DNA of 61,546 nucleotides from Fermentimonas sp. (GCA_028709385.1 JAQVXD010000012.1:1-61546); one strand, 5' to 3'. Counted from the stretch's first letter, positions 7,871 through 18,584 are shown. Numbers and translations are program-made. The notes: generated from the letters alone by a model not told the origin.

Positions 7871-10108
7871 TTATACCTTATCCACATCAAAATGAATCAT
7901 TACATATTTGAAGTCTTCTTTTGTATGAAATATGGTTTCTGCAGATCTTATTATCTCGCGGGTTTTTTTGATAGAAAAGCTGTAATCAAGTTTAAGCAGA
8001 ATCTCTCTAAGGTGGTAGCGCTGTATAAAGCTTACAATTGGTTTACTTGGTCCCTTAACTTTATCACCAAAAGATTGGTGTAGTAATGCAGCAAGATACT
8101 CAGAACCATCCTCTACCTTTTGTTCAGTTTTATGCTTGAGTACGATAGAAATAAGTCTGCTGAAGGGAGGATAGTTGAACATTTTTCTTTCAGCCATCTG
8201 AGAATTAAAGAAACCATCGTAATCGTAGTTTAAAATGTAGCCATATACCGGCTGGTCGGGGTCGGCACTCTGAATAATAACTTTTCCCTGTCTGTTTTTT
8301 CTTCCGGCACGTCCTGCAGCCTGCATCATGAGCTGAAAGCCGCGCTCGTGAGATCTGAAATCGGGGTAGTTTAGCAATGAGTCAGAAGAAATAATTCCTA
8401 CAATACCTACATTTTCAAAGTCAAGTCCTTTTGAAAGCATCTGTGTGCCAATCAGAATATGAATTCTTTTACTCTGGAAATCATCTATAATCTTTTCGTA
8501 AGCATCCTTCCCGCGAGTGGTGTCTAAATCCATCCTGCCAACAATATATTCAGGGAAAAGGCGCTCAACCTCTTCCTCCAGTTGCTCAGTTCCCTGACCC
8601 AATGTCTTCAGGTTTTCTGAATTACATGACGGACATACCGCAGGCATCGTGTAGGAGGCATTGCAATAGTGACAATTCAGTCTGTTTCGTTTTTTATGAT
8701 AGGTGAGTGTAACATCGCATCTTTTGCATTTTGGCGTCCATGCGCAATGTTCACATTCAACAAGAGATGCATAACCCCTGCGGTTACGAAATAGAATTAC
8801 CTGTTCCCCATTTTCCAGAATCAGCTTCATTTGTTCAATCAGTAGAGGAGTCAGAAGAGATTTCATCTTTCGCCTTTTGCGCAACTCAAATGTATTCTCT
8901 ATCTGTATCTCCGGCATCAGGATGTTTCCGTAACGTTCCAACAGTGTTACTATTCCGTATTTACCGTTTCTCGTGTTAAAATAAGACTCTAAGGAGGGTG
9001 TTGCAGACCCTAGAATTGTTTTAGCATCATAAAAGTGTGCCAGCATTATTGCTGTATCACGTGCATGATAACGCGGTGAGGGCTCTTGCTGTTTATAGCT
9101 CATTTCATGCTCTTCATCTATGATAACCAGTCCCAGGTTCTGATAAGGCAGGAATATTGATGACCGAACACCTAAAATGATTTCATAGGGTTCTTTTGAC
9201 AACATTTTATTCCATATCTCAGCTCTTTCATTATCATTTATCTTAGAGTGATATATGCCTATTTTGTTGCCAAAAACAGTCTGCAATCGTTGTGTCAGCT
9301 GAGTTGTAAGTGCGATCTCGGGTACAAGGTAGAGTGTCTGTTTACCAGTAGAGAGCGCTTCTTCAATCAGGTGTATATATATTTCTGTTTTCCCGCTTGA
9401 AGTGACGCCATGAAGCAGGCATGTATGTCTGCTTTTGAAACAGTTTATTATTTCATTAAATGCTTTTTGCTGAAACTCATTAAGAGGATGTGGTTTTCGT
9501 GTAGGTTTTATAGCTGTATTTAATCTTCCTGTCTCTACTTCAAAAGTTTGAAGTATATCCTTTTTTACAAGTCCGTTTAGCACTGAAACAGAATAACCTT
9601 CTAATTCAGAAACCTCTTTTTTGCTTATGTGTTCAATTTTGTTATATGTAAGAATAATCTCTATTTGATTATATAGGGAGAGTTGTTTTGCAGCTCTGCC
9701 TATAATACCTGTTATATTTACAGGATCTAGTTCTGGATTAACCCTTATGTATGTCTCTGTTTTAGGTTTGAATTTTGATTTAAGATCCTCAGATTTCATA
9801 GAGGAGGGGAGTGCTGTTTTATAAACATCTCCCAAAGGGGATAAATAATAAAAAGAGATCCATTCCCATAATTTGAGTTGCTGTTCGTTAACTACAGGTT
9901 TTGAGTCTGATAAGGAATGAATCTCTTTTATTTTAAAATCATTTGATGCTGATTCTTTTATTTTATATACAATAGCCGTGTAATATTTACGGTTACCGAA
10001 AGGAACTATTACTCTGGATCCTCTGGTAATCTTGTTCCTCATTTCAACCGGTACAGAGTAGGTATATAGATCGGAGAAAGGTAACGGCAGTATTACATCA
10101 GCATACAT
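7871..10108 (-). CDS. priA: Primosomal protein N' (replication restart helicase)
   Basis: Superfamily 2 helicase that reloads the replisome at stalled forks. An N-terminal 3'-DNA-binding domain is followed by Walker A GVTSSGKTE near residue 236, the DEEH box near 330, an eight-cysteine zinc-binding region at about 450-495 (CEHC, CKRC, CHYC, CPSC) and the helicase motif with GTEQLEEEVE after it. Motif VI is visible as QAAGRAGR. The 745 residues are typical. It is convergent with rng and lies 9 bp after the barrel-protein gene on the same strand. Confidence 0.97.
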   Translation of the reverse strand: MYADVILPLPFSDLYTYSVPVEMRNKITRGSRVIVPFGNRKYYTAIVYKIKESASNDFKIKEIHSLSDSKPVVNEQQLKLWEWISFYYLSPLGDVYKTALPSSMKSEDLKSKFKPKTETYIRVNPELDPVNITGIIGRAAKQLSLYNQIEIILTYNKIEHISKKEVSELEGYSVSVLNGLVKKDILQTFEVETGRLNTAIKPTRKPHPLNEFQQKAFNEIINCFKSRHTCLLHGVTSSGKTEIYIHLIEEALSTGKQTLYLVPEIALTTQLTQRLQTVFGNKIGIYHSKINDNERAEIWNKMLSKEPYEIILGVRSSIFLPYQNLGLVIIDEEHEMSYKQQEPSPRYHARDTAIMLAHFYDAKTILGSATPSLESYFNTRNGKYGIVTLLERYGNILMPEIQIENTFELRKRRKMKSLLTPLLIEQMKLILENGEQVILFRNRRGYASLVECEHCAWTPKCKRCDVTLTYHKKRNRLNCHYCNASYTMPAVCPSCNSENLKTLGQGTEQLEEEVERLFPEYIVGRMDLDTTRGKDAYEKIIDDFQSKRIHILIGTQMLSKGLDFENVGIVGIISSDSLLNYPDFRSHERGFQLMMQAAGRAGRKNRQGKVIIQSADPDQPVYGYILNYDYDGFFNSQMAERKMFNYPPFSRLISIVLKHKTEQKVEDGSEYLAALLHQSFGDKVKGPSKPIVSFIQRYHLREILLKLDYSFSIKKTREIIRSAETIFHTKEDFKYVMIHFDVDKV

Positions 10109-10117
10109 GTACTGAAA

Positions 10118-10765
10118 TTAAAAATATATTACACCTGTTATAGTCCAAGACTCATTTTTACCGTTGAGTGGTTCTTTCCAGTTTGGCTCGTCTATTGAAT
10201 AATTGTCAGTTAGCTTCACACTGTAATTCAAACCAACCTGTAAAAATCTTAAAACTTCTACTCCAAATCCCAGGTTAGCACCTGCCTGAAATTCTTGGGC
10301 TTTTATATCATTTGTAATATCATTAATTCTGAATTCATCACCATCGATCAGATATCCTGCCCAGGGACCGGCTGTTGCAAACAATCTCACTGGTAGCATC
10401 CCCAATCCGAATTTAAGCTTGGCATTTACAGGCAAATTAAGATAACGGTTTGAAACTTCTGTTGAAGTACCTGCTTCACCACCGGGAGGAGGAGTAATGG
10501 TCATTCTGTTATCGTTATAAAGAAGTGCAGCATCTATACCAAAGTCTGCAATTCCAATAGGAACAATCATTGCTTCAATAGAGGGTCCTATACTGTATGA
10601 GGTCATATTCTCAACATTAAATGTCTCATCGGGGGTATTAAAGTCGGGATTATTCAGTCCCACACTTCCTTTAACACCAAATCTCACCTGAGAGAATACC
10701 GGTGAGCTTAGCATCAAAATAAACATCACCGCTATTCCAGTTCTGATAATACTTTTTGTTTTCAT
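10118..10765 (-). CDS. Outer-membrane beta-barrel protein, PorT-like
   Basis: A 215-residue protein with a signal peptide (hydrophobic residues 9-24, cleavage likely after VFSQ). The mature part, RFGVKGSVGLNNPDF, opens the small barrel type called outer-membrane protein beta-barrel/PorT in Bacteroidota. Alternating strands and terminal aromatics (ITGVIYF) fit an outer-membrane barrel. It has a canonical promoter at 10819-10850 and is followed 9 bp later by priA, which may be a read-through rather than functional link. No specific function can be assigned. Confidence 0.75.
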   Translation of the reverse strand: MKTKSIIRTGIAVMFILMLSSPVFSQVRFGVKGSVGLNNPDFNTPDETFNVENMTSYSIGPSIEAMIVPIGIADFGIDAALLYNDNRMTITPPPGGEAGTSTEVSNRYLNLPVNAKLKFGLGMLPVRLFATAGPWAGYLIDGDEFRINDITNDIKAQEFQAGANLGFGVEVLRFLQVGLNYSVKLTDNYSIDEPNWKEPLNGKNESWTITGVIYF

Positions 10766-10818
10766 ATTAGTCTGTTTTGGTAATTCTGATTATTATTTAA
10801 AATCTCTAATAACCCACA

Positions 10819-10850
10819 CAAAGTTATACCTGTGACTTAGATTAAACAAA
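10819..10850 (-). promoter_or_regulatory. Promoter of the PorT-like gene
   Basis: Minus strand TTTG (10847-10850), N20, TAACTTTG (10819-10826), a full consensus match, 54 bp before the start codon. Confidence 0.75.
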
Positions 10851-10897
10851 GAAGATTAGAAAATGGTTGTTAAAGATATTTAAATAGAATAGTACAG

Positions 10898-10940
10898 AAA
10901 AAGCGTCTTTCACTTTTTTATCAGTGATAAGACGCTTTTA
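10898..10940 (-). terminator. Terminator after sdhCAB
   Basis: The 11-bp stem AAAAGCGTCTT / AAGACGCTTTT lies downstream of sdhB, with a T-rich tail on the minus strand. It closes the succinate dehydrogenase operon before the divergently placed control region of the PorT-like gene. Confidence 0.8.
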
Positions 10941-10980
10941 AATATGATGTTACGCACAATATCGAACTTAATGCGATATA

Positions 10981-11736
10981 CTAATATTTAAATTTAGCTT
11001 TAAGAAATTCGCGGTTAAGTCTGGCGATATTTGATATTGAGATATTTTTAGGACACTCTACTTCGCAGGCTCCTGTGTTAGTACAGTTTCCGAAGCCAAG
11101 TTCATCCATTTTAGCGACCATCGACTTAGCACGTTTTGCTGCTTCAACTTTACCTTGTGGCAGTAGTGCAAGCTGACTTACCTTTGCAGATACAAATAGC
11201 ATTGCCGAGCCATTTTTACATGCAGCAACACAGGCACCGCAACCAATACATGCAGCAGCATCCATTGCCATCTCGGCCTGGTCGTGAGGTATGAGTATTG
11301 CATTTGCGTCGGGAGTACCACCAGTATTAACTGAAGTGTATCCACCAGCCTGTATTATCTTGTCGAAAGCAGTTCTGTCAACCATCAGGTCTTTGATTAC
11401 AGGGAATGCAGTAGAACGCCACGGTTCAACTGTTATGGTATCTCCTTCATCAAATGTACGCATATGGAGCTGACAAGTAGTTATATCTTCATCCGGGCCG
11501 TGTGGATGTCCGTTGATATAAAGACTGCATATACCGCAGATGCCTTCACGACAGTCATGATCAAAAACTACAGGCTCTTTACCTTCATTAATAAGTTTTT
11601 CGTTAAGAATATCCAGCATTTCAAGAAATGAGCTGCCCTGTGAGATATTTTCCAACGGGTATATTTCGAAATGCCCTTTATCTTTCGGTCCGTTCTGACG
11701 CCAAACTTTTACTTTTATATTGATATCTTTATCCAT
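10981..11736 (-). CDS. sdhB: Succinate dehydrogenase/fumarate reductase iron-sulfur subunit
   Basis: Electron-transfer subunit linking the flavin to quinone. The [2Fe-2S] ferredoxin domain shows [19 protein letters not shown] near residues 62-80. The C-terminal domain has [15 protein letters not shown] near residue 160 and [14 protein letters not shown] near 220 for the 4Fe-4S and 3Fe-4S clusters. Length 251 is typical of the B-type enzyme. It is the last gene of sdhCAB, 41 bp after sdhA. In anaerobic Bacteroidales this complex usually runs as fumarate reductase, but sequence alone does not settle direction. Confidence 0.95.
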   Translation of the reverse strand: MDKDINIKVKVWRQNGPKDKGHFEIYPLENISQGSSFLEMLDILNEKLINEGKEPVVFDHDCREGICGICSLYINGHPHGPDEDITTCQLHMRTFDEGDTITVEPWRSTAFPVIKDLMVDRTAFDKIIQAGGYTSVNTGGTPDANAILIPHDQAEMAMDAAACIGCGACVAACKNGSAMLFVSAKVSQLALLPQGKVEAAKRAKSMVAKMDELGFGNCTNTGACEVECPKNISISNIARLNREFLKAKFKY

Positions 11737-11777
11737 GATTATTCAATTTTTAAATGTTCTCCTGTTTTATCAACAGC

Positions 11778-13721
11778 TTATGATTTGTAGTTTCTCTGCT
11801 GACGAACAATAAATTCGTAATCCAGTGGTTCCTTATACATGACAGGATCTTTGTCCTCTCCTTTATATTCCCAGCAAGAAACATATGAGAACTCATCATC
11901 GTGTCTTAAAGCTTCACCCTCTGGTGTTTGGTGTTCAGTACGGAAGTGACCACCGCAGGATTCCTCTCTGTCAAGTGCATCATGAGCAATTAGTTCACCT
12001 ATCTCAATGAAGTCGGCAAGTCTGAGAGCCTTTTCCAGTTCCGTGTTTAGAGTATTCTTTTCACCCGGTATACGTACATTAGTCCAGAAATCTTTCTTGA
12101 TCTCCTTAATTTCCTCGATAGCCTTTTTCAAACCGGCTTCATCTCTGTTCATTCCAACATACTCCCACATTATGTGACCCAGTTTTTTATGTATGCTGTC
12201 AACAGAATGCTTTCCTTTGATACTCATCAATCGATCAATTCTCTGATTGATCTCTTTCTCAGTTTTTTCAAATTCAGGAGAATCAGTTTTGATTCGTGGA
12301 ACAGTAATCTGATCTGACAGATAATTCTGAATTGTATATGGAAGTACGAAATATCCATCTGCAAGACCCTGCATAAGAGCAGAAGCACCAAGTCTGTTAG
12401 CACCGTGATCAGAGAAGTTAGCCTCTCCAATAGCAAATAATCCTGGAATAGTTGACATCAGTTCATAGTCAACCCAAATACCACCCATTGTGTAGTGAAT
12501 TGCAGGATAAATCATCATAGGAGTATCATATGGATTATCGTCGACAATCTTTTCATACATCTGGAAAAGGTTTCCATAACGATCCTCAACCACATTCTTG
12601 CCGAGTCTTTCAATTGCATCAGCAAAGTCAAGATATACGGCAAGTCCTGTTGTGCCTACACCGTAACCGGCGTCACAGCGCTCTTTCGCGGCTCTTGAAG
12701 CCACGTCACGAGGCACAAGGTTACCAAATGCAGGGTAACGACGCTCCAGATAATAGTCGCGATCTTCCTCTTTTATTTCTGTTGGCTTAAGCTTACCATT
12801 TCTGATAGCCTCAGCATCTTCTTTCTTTTTAGGTACCCAAATGCGACCGTCATTTCTAAGCGATTCTGACATAAGAGTCAGTTTTGATTGAAACTCACCA
12901 TGTACCGGTATACATGTAGGGTGAATCTGAGTCATGCAAGGGTTAGCGAAATATGCACCTTTTTTATAACATTGCCATGCTGCAGAGCCATTTGATGTCA
13001 TGGCGTTTGTTGAAAGGAAGAAAGCATTTCCATAGCCTCCTGTTGCAATAACAACTGCATGAGCTCCAAAACGTTCAAGTTTACCGGTAATAAGGTTACG
13101 TGCAATAATACCGCGTGCACGACCATCAATAATTACCAGGTCAACCATTTCGTAACGGGTATAAAGTTTTACCTGTTTTTTATGCACTGCGCGGCTCAAA
13201 GCGGAGTAGGCTCCAAGGAGAAGCTGTTGTCCGGTCTGTCCTCTAGCGTAGAATGTTCTGGAAACCTGAGAACCTCCAAATGAGCGGTTAGCCAGCAAGC
13301 CTCCATATTCCCTTGCAAATGGCACACCCTGTGCAACGCATTGATCAATAATTTCGTTTGATACTTCAGCAAGACGATATACGTTTGCTTCACGGGCACG
13401 GTAATCGCCACCCTTTATAGTGTCATAGAACAGACGGTAAACTGAGTCGCCGTCGTTTGGATAATTCTTTGCAGCATTAATTCCACCCTGAGCTGCAATA
13501 GAGTGAGCTCTTCTGGGTGAATCCTGAATACAAAAGTTAAGTACGTTGAAGCCTTGTTCACCAAGTGTAGCTGCTGCTGATGCACCACCAAGTCCAGTAC
13601 CTACAACAATTACATCCAGGCGTCTTTTGTTGGCAGGGTTAACCAGCTTCTGGTTATTTTTATAGTTTGTCCATTTCTCGGCAAGTGGCCCTTTGGGTAT
13701 TTTAGAATCTATCTTATTCAT
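11778..13721 (-). CDS. sdhA: Succinate dehydrogenase/fumarate reductase flavoprotein subunit
   Basis: Catalytic subunit with covalent FAD that interconverts succinate and fumarate. The dinucleotide fold [13 protein letters not shown] starts at residue 41. The FAD-linking His lies in [17 protein letters not shown] near residue 92, and the catalytic region shows [25 protein letters not shown] near residue 600 belongs to the C-terminal domain. At 647 residues it is the long form seen in B-type enzymes. It is the middle gene of the operon, 19 bp after sdhC. Confidence 0.97.
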   Translation of the reverse strand: MNKIDSKIPKGPLAEKWTNYKNNQKLVNPANKRRLDVIVVGTGLGGASAAATLGEQGFNVLNFCIQDSPRRAHSIAAQGGINAAKNYPNDGDSVYRLFYDTIKGGDYRAREANVYRLAEVSNEIIDQCVAQGVPFAREYGGLLANRSFGGSQVSRTFYARGQTGQQLLLGAYSALSRAVHKKQVKLYTRYEMVDLVIIDGRARGIIARNLITGKLERFGAHAVVIATGGYGNAFFLSTNAMTSNGSAAWQCYKKGAYFANPCMTQIHPTCIPVHGEFQSKLTLMSESLRNDGRIWVPKKKEDAEAIRNGKLKPTEIKEEDRDYYLERRYPAFGNLVPRDVASRAAKERCDAGYGVGTTGLAVYLDFADAIERLGKNVVEDRYGNLFQMYEKIVDDNPYDTPMMIYPAIHYTMGGIWVDYELMSTIPGLFAIGEANFSDHGANRLGASALMQGLADGYFVLPYTIQNYLSDQITVPRIKTDSPEFEKTEKEINQRIDRLMSIKGKHSVDSIHKKLGHIMWEYVGMNRDEAGLKKAIEEIKEIKKDFWTNVRIPGEKNTLNTELEKALRLADFIEIGELIAHDALDREESCGGHFRTEHQTPEGEALRHDDEFSYVSCWEYKGEDKDPVMYKEPLDYEFIVRQQRNYKS

Positions 13722-13740
13722 AATGTTTGATTTTCTTAAG

Positions 13741-14415
13741 TTAAGCTAATAAATTGGAATATCCGAAGTGTATTAGCACAGCTACTGCTATAAATCCAAT
13801 ACAGATAAATGCTGAAAGGATGTTTCCAATCAATTTAATACGTTTCATCCAGATGTCATTATTCCATCCCACAGTATGCAGAGCACTCCAGAAACCGTGT
13901 GTCAGGTGAAACCAAAGAGCTATAAAAGCGACAACGTATAAAATCACTACCCAGACGTTAGAAAACACCTCATCCACCAGCTGAGCGCTGTCGTGACGTG
14001 CTCCTTCGATCATAAATAGTTCTTTAAACTGCATTTGATACCACATCTGATACAGGTGCAGGACTAAGAAAAGGGCGATTACAAGACCCAGAACAAACAT
14101 GTTTTTTGACGACCATGCTGCAGGAGTTTTGCTTGATGATTCATATCTAATGTTCCCTCGTGCTTTCCTGTTTTGTAGTGTCAGGATGATCGAGTAAATA
14201 ATATGAACCCCGAAACCAAAAAAGATTACAACAGTACCGACAATTGCCCACCAATTTGCTCCCAGCACTTCATTCGCCAGAAAATTGTAAGTTTCGTAAT
14301 TGAAGATAAGTACCAGGTTCATAGAAACGTGGAACAACAAGAACAGAATCAGGAAAATTCCGGATATGCTTTGCACAAACTTCCGCCCGATTGATGATTT
14401 GATTAACCAACTCAT
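13741..14415 (-). CDS. sdhC: Succinate dehydrogenase/fumarate reductase cytochrome b subunit
   Basis: Membrane anchor of 224 residues with five hydrophobic segments (about 12-35, 55-80, 102-122, 150-172 and 195-220). Histidines in or beside them ([34 protein letters not shown]) are candidate haem ligands. A single large C subunit with no separate D subunit is the B-type (dihaem) arrangement of Bacteroidota, Wolinella and Bacillus. It is the first gene of the operon, 134 bp from its promoter. Confidence 0.93.
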   Translation of the reverse strand: MSWLIKSSIGRKFVQSISGIFLILFLLFHVSMNLVLIFNYETYNFLANEVLGANWWAIVGTVVIFFGFGVHIIYSIILTLQNRKARGNIRYESSSKTPAAWSSKNMFVLGLVIALFLVLHLYQMWYQMQFKELFMIEGARHDSAQLVDEVFSNVWVVILYVVAFIALWFHLTHGFWSALHTVGWNNDIWMKRIKLIGNILSAFICIGFIAVAVLIHFGYSNLLA

Positions 14416-14549
14416 AAAGTTCTAATTTAATGATTAATTTTAATATAATTTTCTTTGAATTTTAAAACAAATGCTATTCAATCCTTGCAATTTCCCTGTA
14501 CAACTATTGAATAATATCGTCTAAGGAGCAGCCCTTAACTTTCATAGCA

Positions 14550-14557
14550 CAAAAATA
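14550..14557 (-). promoter_or_regulatory. -7 box of the sdhCAB operon
   Basis: Minus strand TATTTTTG, 134 bp before sdhC. A TTTTTTG lies 14 bases upstream of it, shorter than the usual spacing. The long leader holds no ORF or obvious riboswitch. Confidence 0.55.
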
Positions 14558-14683
14558 GTACATTTAACCGTCAAAAAAGAATGATTTAAAGAAATATTTC
14601 TTTAATAGGCTCTTTTAACTTATCAATACTCAAAGATAAACTATACATATCACTACTCAAAACTCTTTTTGTAAATATTTTAT

Positions 14684-14691
14684 TACCTTTG
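14684..14691 (+). promoter_or_regulatory. -7 box of trpS
   Basis: TACCTTTG matches TAnnTTTG, 28 bp before the trpS ATG. TTTG (14668-14671) lies 12 bases upstream rather than 19-21. No trp leader peptide or attenuator is visible. Confidence 0.65.
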
Positions 14692-14719
14692 CGACTTTAA
14701 CAAATATGAAATTACTTTT

Positions 14720-15709
14720 ATGGATATTGTTTTAAGTGGAATACGCTCAACAGGTAAATTACATCTGGGTAATTATTTTGGTGCACTGCTCAATTTTACA
14801 AAGATGCAGGATGTAAGCAGATGCTATTTTTTTATTGCAGACATTCATTCACTTACTACACATCCCGATCCCAAGTTGCTTCATCAAAACGTGAAAAACG
14901 TACTTGTTGATTATCTTGCTGCAGGTATTGATCCAGAGAAATCAGTAATATATGTGCAGAGCGATTTACGCGAAACGATGGAGCTATATCTTTATCTGAA
15001 CATGCATGCGTATTTGGGTGAACTGGCCAAAACAGCTTCATTTAAGGAGAAGGCGCGTAAACAACCCGAAAACGTTAACGCGGGACTTCTTACATATCCG
15101 ACACTTATGGCTGCCGATATTCTCATTCACAATGCCGATAAAGTACCGGTTGGTAAAGACCAGGAGCAACACCTAGAAATGACACGCAAGTTCGCAAGGC
15201 GTTTCAACAACTTTTACGGTGTTGAATACTTTAAAGAGCCTGTAGCTTACAATTTCGGGAAAGAGCTTGTGAAGATACCCGGTCTTGACGGAAGCGGGAA
15301 GATGGGAAAGTCAGAAGGAAATGCAATTTACCTTAGTGATTCACCCAAGGAGATAGAGAAAAAGGTGAAAAAAGCACTGACAGATTCAGGTCCTGCACAG
15401 CCAAACTCAGCTAAGCCTGATTATATAGAAAACCTCTTTACAATTCTAAAAGTGGTTTCTACCGAAGAAGTAGTAAATCATTACGAAGATCAATGGAACA
15501 GGTGCGAAATCAGGTACGGTGACCTTAAAAAGCAGCTGGCGGAAGATATAATTAAGGTTACTACACCCATAAGGGAAAGAATCCTTGAAATTTATAAAAA
15601 TGATGATTACCTGCGCAAAGTAACACATGAAGGTGTAGAGAAGGCCAGGGAGAATGCTTCAAAAACTATCGCTGATGTAAGAGAAATAATGGGATTCAAG
15701 AAGTTTTAA
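14720..15709 (+). CDS. trpS: Tryptophanyl-tRNA synthetase
   Basis: Class I synthetase that charges tRNA-Trp. The HIGH-type motif is H15-L-G-N18 after GIRSTGK; the KMSKS-type loop is K194-M-G-K-S198. Length 329 is standard. The stop codon lies inside a triple 9-bp repeat (15706-15732). The next gene begins 31 bp downstream and may share the transcript. Confidence 0.97.
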   Translation: MDIVLSGIRSTGKLHLGNYFGALLNFTKMQDVSRCYFFIADIHSLTTHPDPKLLHQNVKNVLVDYLAAGIDPEKSVIYVQSDLRETMELYLYLNMHAYLGELAKTASFKEKARKQPENVNAGLLTYPTLMAADILIHNADKVPVGKDQEQHLEMTRKFARRFNNFYGVEYFKEPVAYNFGKELVKIPGLDGSGKMGKSEGNAIYLSDSPKEIEKKVKKALTDSGPAQPNSAKPDYIENLFTILKVVSTEEVVNHYEDQWNRCEIRYGDLKKQLAEDIIKVTTPIRERILEIYKNDDYLRKVTHEGVEKARENASKTIADVREIMGFKKF

Positions 15710-15732
15710 CCGAATTAACCGAATTAACTGAA
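15706..15732 (+). repeat. Three tandem 9-bp repeats over the trpS stop
   Basis: TTAACCGAA, TTAACCGAA and TTAACTGAA follow in direct succession; the trpS stop TAA sits in the first unit. It fills almost all the space to the next gene. Confidence 0.8.
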
Positions 15733-15740
15733 TAAATGCT

Positions 15741-16640
15741 ATGCTAACATTCAGATCATTAGAATTAGAAGACAAAGATTTAATCAATTCATACCTCATC
15801 AATCAGAATTACAGAGTATCAGACCTTTGCTTTGTAAATCTATATGCGTGGGGAGAAAAGTTCAATACACAATTTGCTGTTTACGACGACTGGCTGTTTA
15901 TCAGATTTAAAGATAATAATGGCAGAAATTCCTACCTTAAGCCAATAGGAAAAGGGGATATAAAAAAAGGAATAGAAATCATCGTAGAGGACCATAAGCA
16001 GTTTGATACAGTTTTTCAAATCAGGGGGCTTACTAAGGAGATGATAGAAGAGATTGAGGAAGCTATGCCGGGTAAGTTTAATTATAAGCTCAACATGAGT
16101 GTCTCTGATTATATCTATACGTCAGAAAAACTAATCCACCTTAAAGGTAAAAAGCTGCAAAGTAAGCGTAACCACATCAACAGGTTCAAGCGTGAAAATG
16201 AATGGAAGTACAAAACGCTTACCGGTAATCCCGATTTGGTGAAAGAGTGTAACAGTATGCTTGACAAATGGATGGAAATCAATTCAGAGGATAAGGATCC
16301 ATCGCTTGCATATGATGATTTTGCAACAAAAATAATGCTCGATAACTTTGAGTATCTTAATCTCAAAGGCGGACTTATTTGTGTAAATAATGAAATAGCT
16401 GCTTTCTCTATAGGTGAAGTTCTGACAAAAGACACTGTAGTTGTTCATGTTGAAAAAGCATTTACTTCTATACATGGTGCCTATTCAATCATGAATCAGC
16501 AGTTTGTTTTAAATGAAGCTGCTGATTTTAAGTATATTAACCGTGAAGAGGATATGGGAGTTGAAAATCTCCGTAAAGCTAAACTTTCATATCAGCCCGA
16601 TATTCTTCTGGGAAAATATAATGCAAGATTCAAAGAGTAA
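15741..16640 (+). CDS. DUF2156 (phosphatidylglycerol lysyltransferase-like) protein
   Basis: A 299-residue protein of the DUF2156 type, a double acyltransferase-like fold related to the catalytic C-terminal domain of MprF. Recognisable stretches are LCFVNLYAWG near residue 30, KGKKLQSKRNHINRFKRE near 135 and YINREEDMGVENLRKAKLSYQP near 265. It has no membrane segment, so it is a soluble stand-alone domain and true lipid lysinylation is doubtful. It is followed 69 bp later by a GNAT gene, a pairing I recall from Bacteroidales. The substrate is unknown. Confidence 0.75.
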   Translation: MLTFRSLELEDKDLINSYLINQNYRVSDLCFVNLYAWGEKFNTQFAVYDDWLFIRFKDNNGRNSYLKPIGKGDIKKGIEIIVEDHKQFDTVFQIRGLTKEMIEEIEEAMPGKFNYKLNMSVSDYIYTSEKLIHLKGKKLQSKRNHINRFKRENEWKYKTLTGNPDLVKECNSMLDKWMEINSEDKDPSLAYDDFATKIMLDNFEYLNLKGGLICVNNEIAAFSIGEVLTKDTVVVHVEKAFTSIHGAYSIMNQQFVLNEAADFKYINREEDMGVENLRKAKLSYQPDILLGKYNARFKE

Positions 16641-16709
16641 TCCGATCGTGATTACACAATTGTAAGGATCTTCAGATCATAATTACTAACAGGTTTAATC
16701 AGGACAGTA

Positions 16710-17588
16710 ATGATTCAGTTTGCCGATGATTCAACAAAGCAGCAGGTCTGGGACATGTGGAAATCAGTTTTCGGAGATTCTGATGATTACATGCTGATTT
16801 ACTTCAGGCATAAATACCGAAATGAAAACACACTAATCTTCTTTGAGGAAGATAAAGTTGTTTCATCTCTTCAGATACTTCCCTATCAGTTTACTTTCTG
16901 CGAACAAGAAATACCGGTTTTTTATCTTTCCGGAGTTGCTACTTTACCTGATTATAGAGGAAAAGGCCATGCACGTGAGTTATTGATCAGAAGCTTTGAT
17001 GCAGCAGGAGAAAGGGGTATCCCATTGGTTATTCTGGTGCCACAAGAGGACTGGTTGTTGAGTTTCTACGATAAATTTGGGTTTGCACAAACATTTGATA
17101 GCGGAAATGAAGATTTACTATCACTAAAAAAGATAATTGAAAATAATCAGGGAGATCTTTACAGTTCATATAAAGAATTCGATGCTATCTATCGGAAAAA
17201 TGATATGACAGTTCAGAAAACCTTTAGTGATTTCGAAGCTATTGTCGAGGAGGCTGAACTATTTGGTTTTCCTCCAAAAAGGAATCTAAGAGGAATGGCA
17301 CGAATTATCGATGCAGAGTTTTTAATCAATATATTTGCGCGGTTTTACAAAGATAAGTCGTTTACACTTAAGGTCAGTGACGAGATACTCGAAGTCAACA
17401 ATACTACGTATCAGGTTTCAGAAGGTCAGGTTCAAAAGAATCCCTCCGATATTATTCAGCCTCTTTTAGAATTAGATATCAGAGAGTTGGTTCAATTACT
17501 TACGGGCTTTCACACTTCAGAAAAAACAGCCACTATTAATTCACTTTTTCCTGAGAAAACACCAGTCATGAACATGATGCTGGAATAA
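16710..17588 (+). CDS. GNAT-family acetyltransferase
   Basis: A 292-residue N-acetyltransferase. The N-terminal half has the acetyl-CoA-binding pattern in GVATLPDYRGKGHARELL at about residues 75-92, followed by VILVPQEDWLLSFYDKFGF, where a Tyr may be the general acid. The C-terminal half (about 160-292) resembles the sterol-carrier-like domain of Eis-type enzymes. It converges on corA with only 2 bp between stops, and no terminator is evident there. Substrate not predictable. Confidence 0.75.
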   Translation: MIQFADDSTKQQVWDMWKSVFGDSDDYMLIYFRHKYRNENTLIFFEEDKVVSSLQILPYQFTFCEQEIPVFYLSGVATLPDYRGKGHARELLIRSFDAAGERGIPLVILVPQEDWLLSFYDKFGFAQTFDSGNEDLLSLKKIIENNQGDLYSSYKEFDAIYRKNDMTVQKTFSDFEAIVEEAELFGFPPKRNLRGMARIIDAEFLINIFARFYKDKSFTLKVSDEILEVNNTTYQVSEGQVQKNPSDIIQPLLELDIRELVQLLTGFHTSEKTATINSLFPEKTPVMNMMLE

Positions 17589-17590
17589 AA

Positions 17591-18535
17591 TTACAACCAT
17601 TTTTTCTTCCTGAAATAGAGTAGGATAAGCAGGGAGGAGAGCACCATTAAAATTAACGCACCCGGGTAGCCCCACTTTTTATCCAGCTCAGGCATGAAAG
17701 CGAAGTTCATACCGTAAATACTCGCAATCAGTGTAGGCGGCATGAATATTACTGAAACAATCGTAAATATTTTGATAATCTTATTCTGCTCAATATTAAC
17801 ATACCCCAGAAACGCGTCCTGCAAATAATCAAGGCGGTCGAAACTGAATTTAATGTGTTCAATAAGTGAGTTTATGTCCTTTATTATGATAGTAAGCTTT
17901 GGCTGCAGTTCACCGGATATAAATTCACTTCTCAGCATACTGGAAATAACCCGTTGTTTATCTATTATGTTTTCACGAAGCAACATAGTCTTTTCCTGAA
18001 GGTTCTTGATTTCAGAAAGAAGTTCTTCATCCGCTTCCCTCAATGATATAGAATTACTCAGTTGCGTAACTTTCTGAGTCATATTTTCAATCATGTCAGC
18101 ATCAAAATCTACTCGTGTTTCAAGCAGAGCTACAAGCACATGTGCCCCTGTAGGATAGTTTTTAGGATTAGCAGAGATTTTTTTAACTGTTTCGTGAAAG
18201 GATATCAGTTCCTCGCTTCGTACAGTTACAAGTATATTATTTTTTAAAATAAAAGATACAGGATCTGTTTCGAAATTAGATAAAAGGAAATTTGAGTTAA
18301 CCACAAGTGTGTCAGTGGTTTCTATATATCGCGAAGACATCTCGATTTCTATCATCTCCTCCTCTTCCTGAATATATATCTTAAGAAAATCTTCAAGTTC
18401 GTTTTCAACTTCCTCATCAACGTCCATAAGGTCAATCCATAGAAAATTCTGTATGGGGTTTGATTTCAGGAAATCCAGGCTGCGGCTTAATCTCACGATA
18501 CCGTCTTTATGATAGAATAATTTTATATCCGCCAT
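17591..18535 (-). CDS. corA: CorA-family magnesium/cobalt transporter
   Basis: A pentameric inner-membrane channel for Mg2+ and similar divalent cations. It has a long soluble N-terminal domain rich in acidic residues and a coiled stalk, then two C-terminal transmembrane segments (about 255-275 and 290-309). The signature YGMNF ends the first segment, and MPELDKKWGYP forms the loop. The C-terminus is basic (YFRKKKWL). Length 314 is normal. It lies 49 bp after rsmA on the same strand and is probably co-transcribed. Confidence 0.93.
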   Translation of the reverse strand: MADIKLFYHKDGIVRLSRSLDFLKSNPIQNFLWIDLMDVDEEVENELEDFLKIYIQEEEEMIEIEMSSRYIETTDTLVVNSNFLLSNFETDPVSFILKNNILVTVRSEELISFHETVKKISANPKNYPTGAHVLVALLETRVDFDADMIENMTQKVTQLSNSISLREADEELLSEIKNLQEKTMLLRENIIDKQRVISSMLRSEFISGELQPKLTIIIKDINSLIEHIKFSFDRLDYLQDAFLGYVNIEQNKIIKIFTIVSVIFMPPTLIASIYGMNFAFMPELDKKWGYPGALILMVLSSLLILLYFRKKKWL

Positions 18536-18584
18536 GTCTGTTATTTTAATCGTGTTCTCAAATATGAACTTATCTCTCTGGCTG

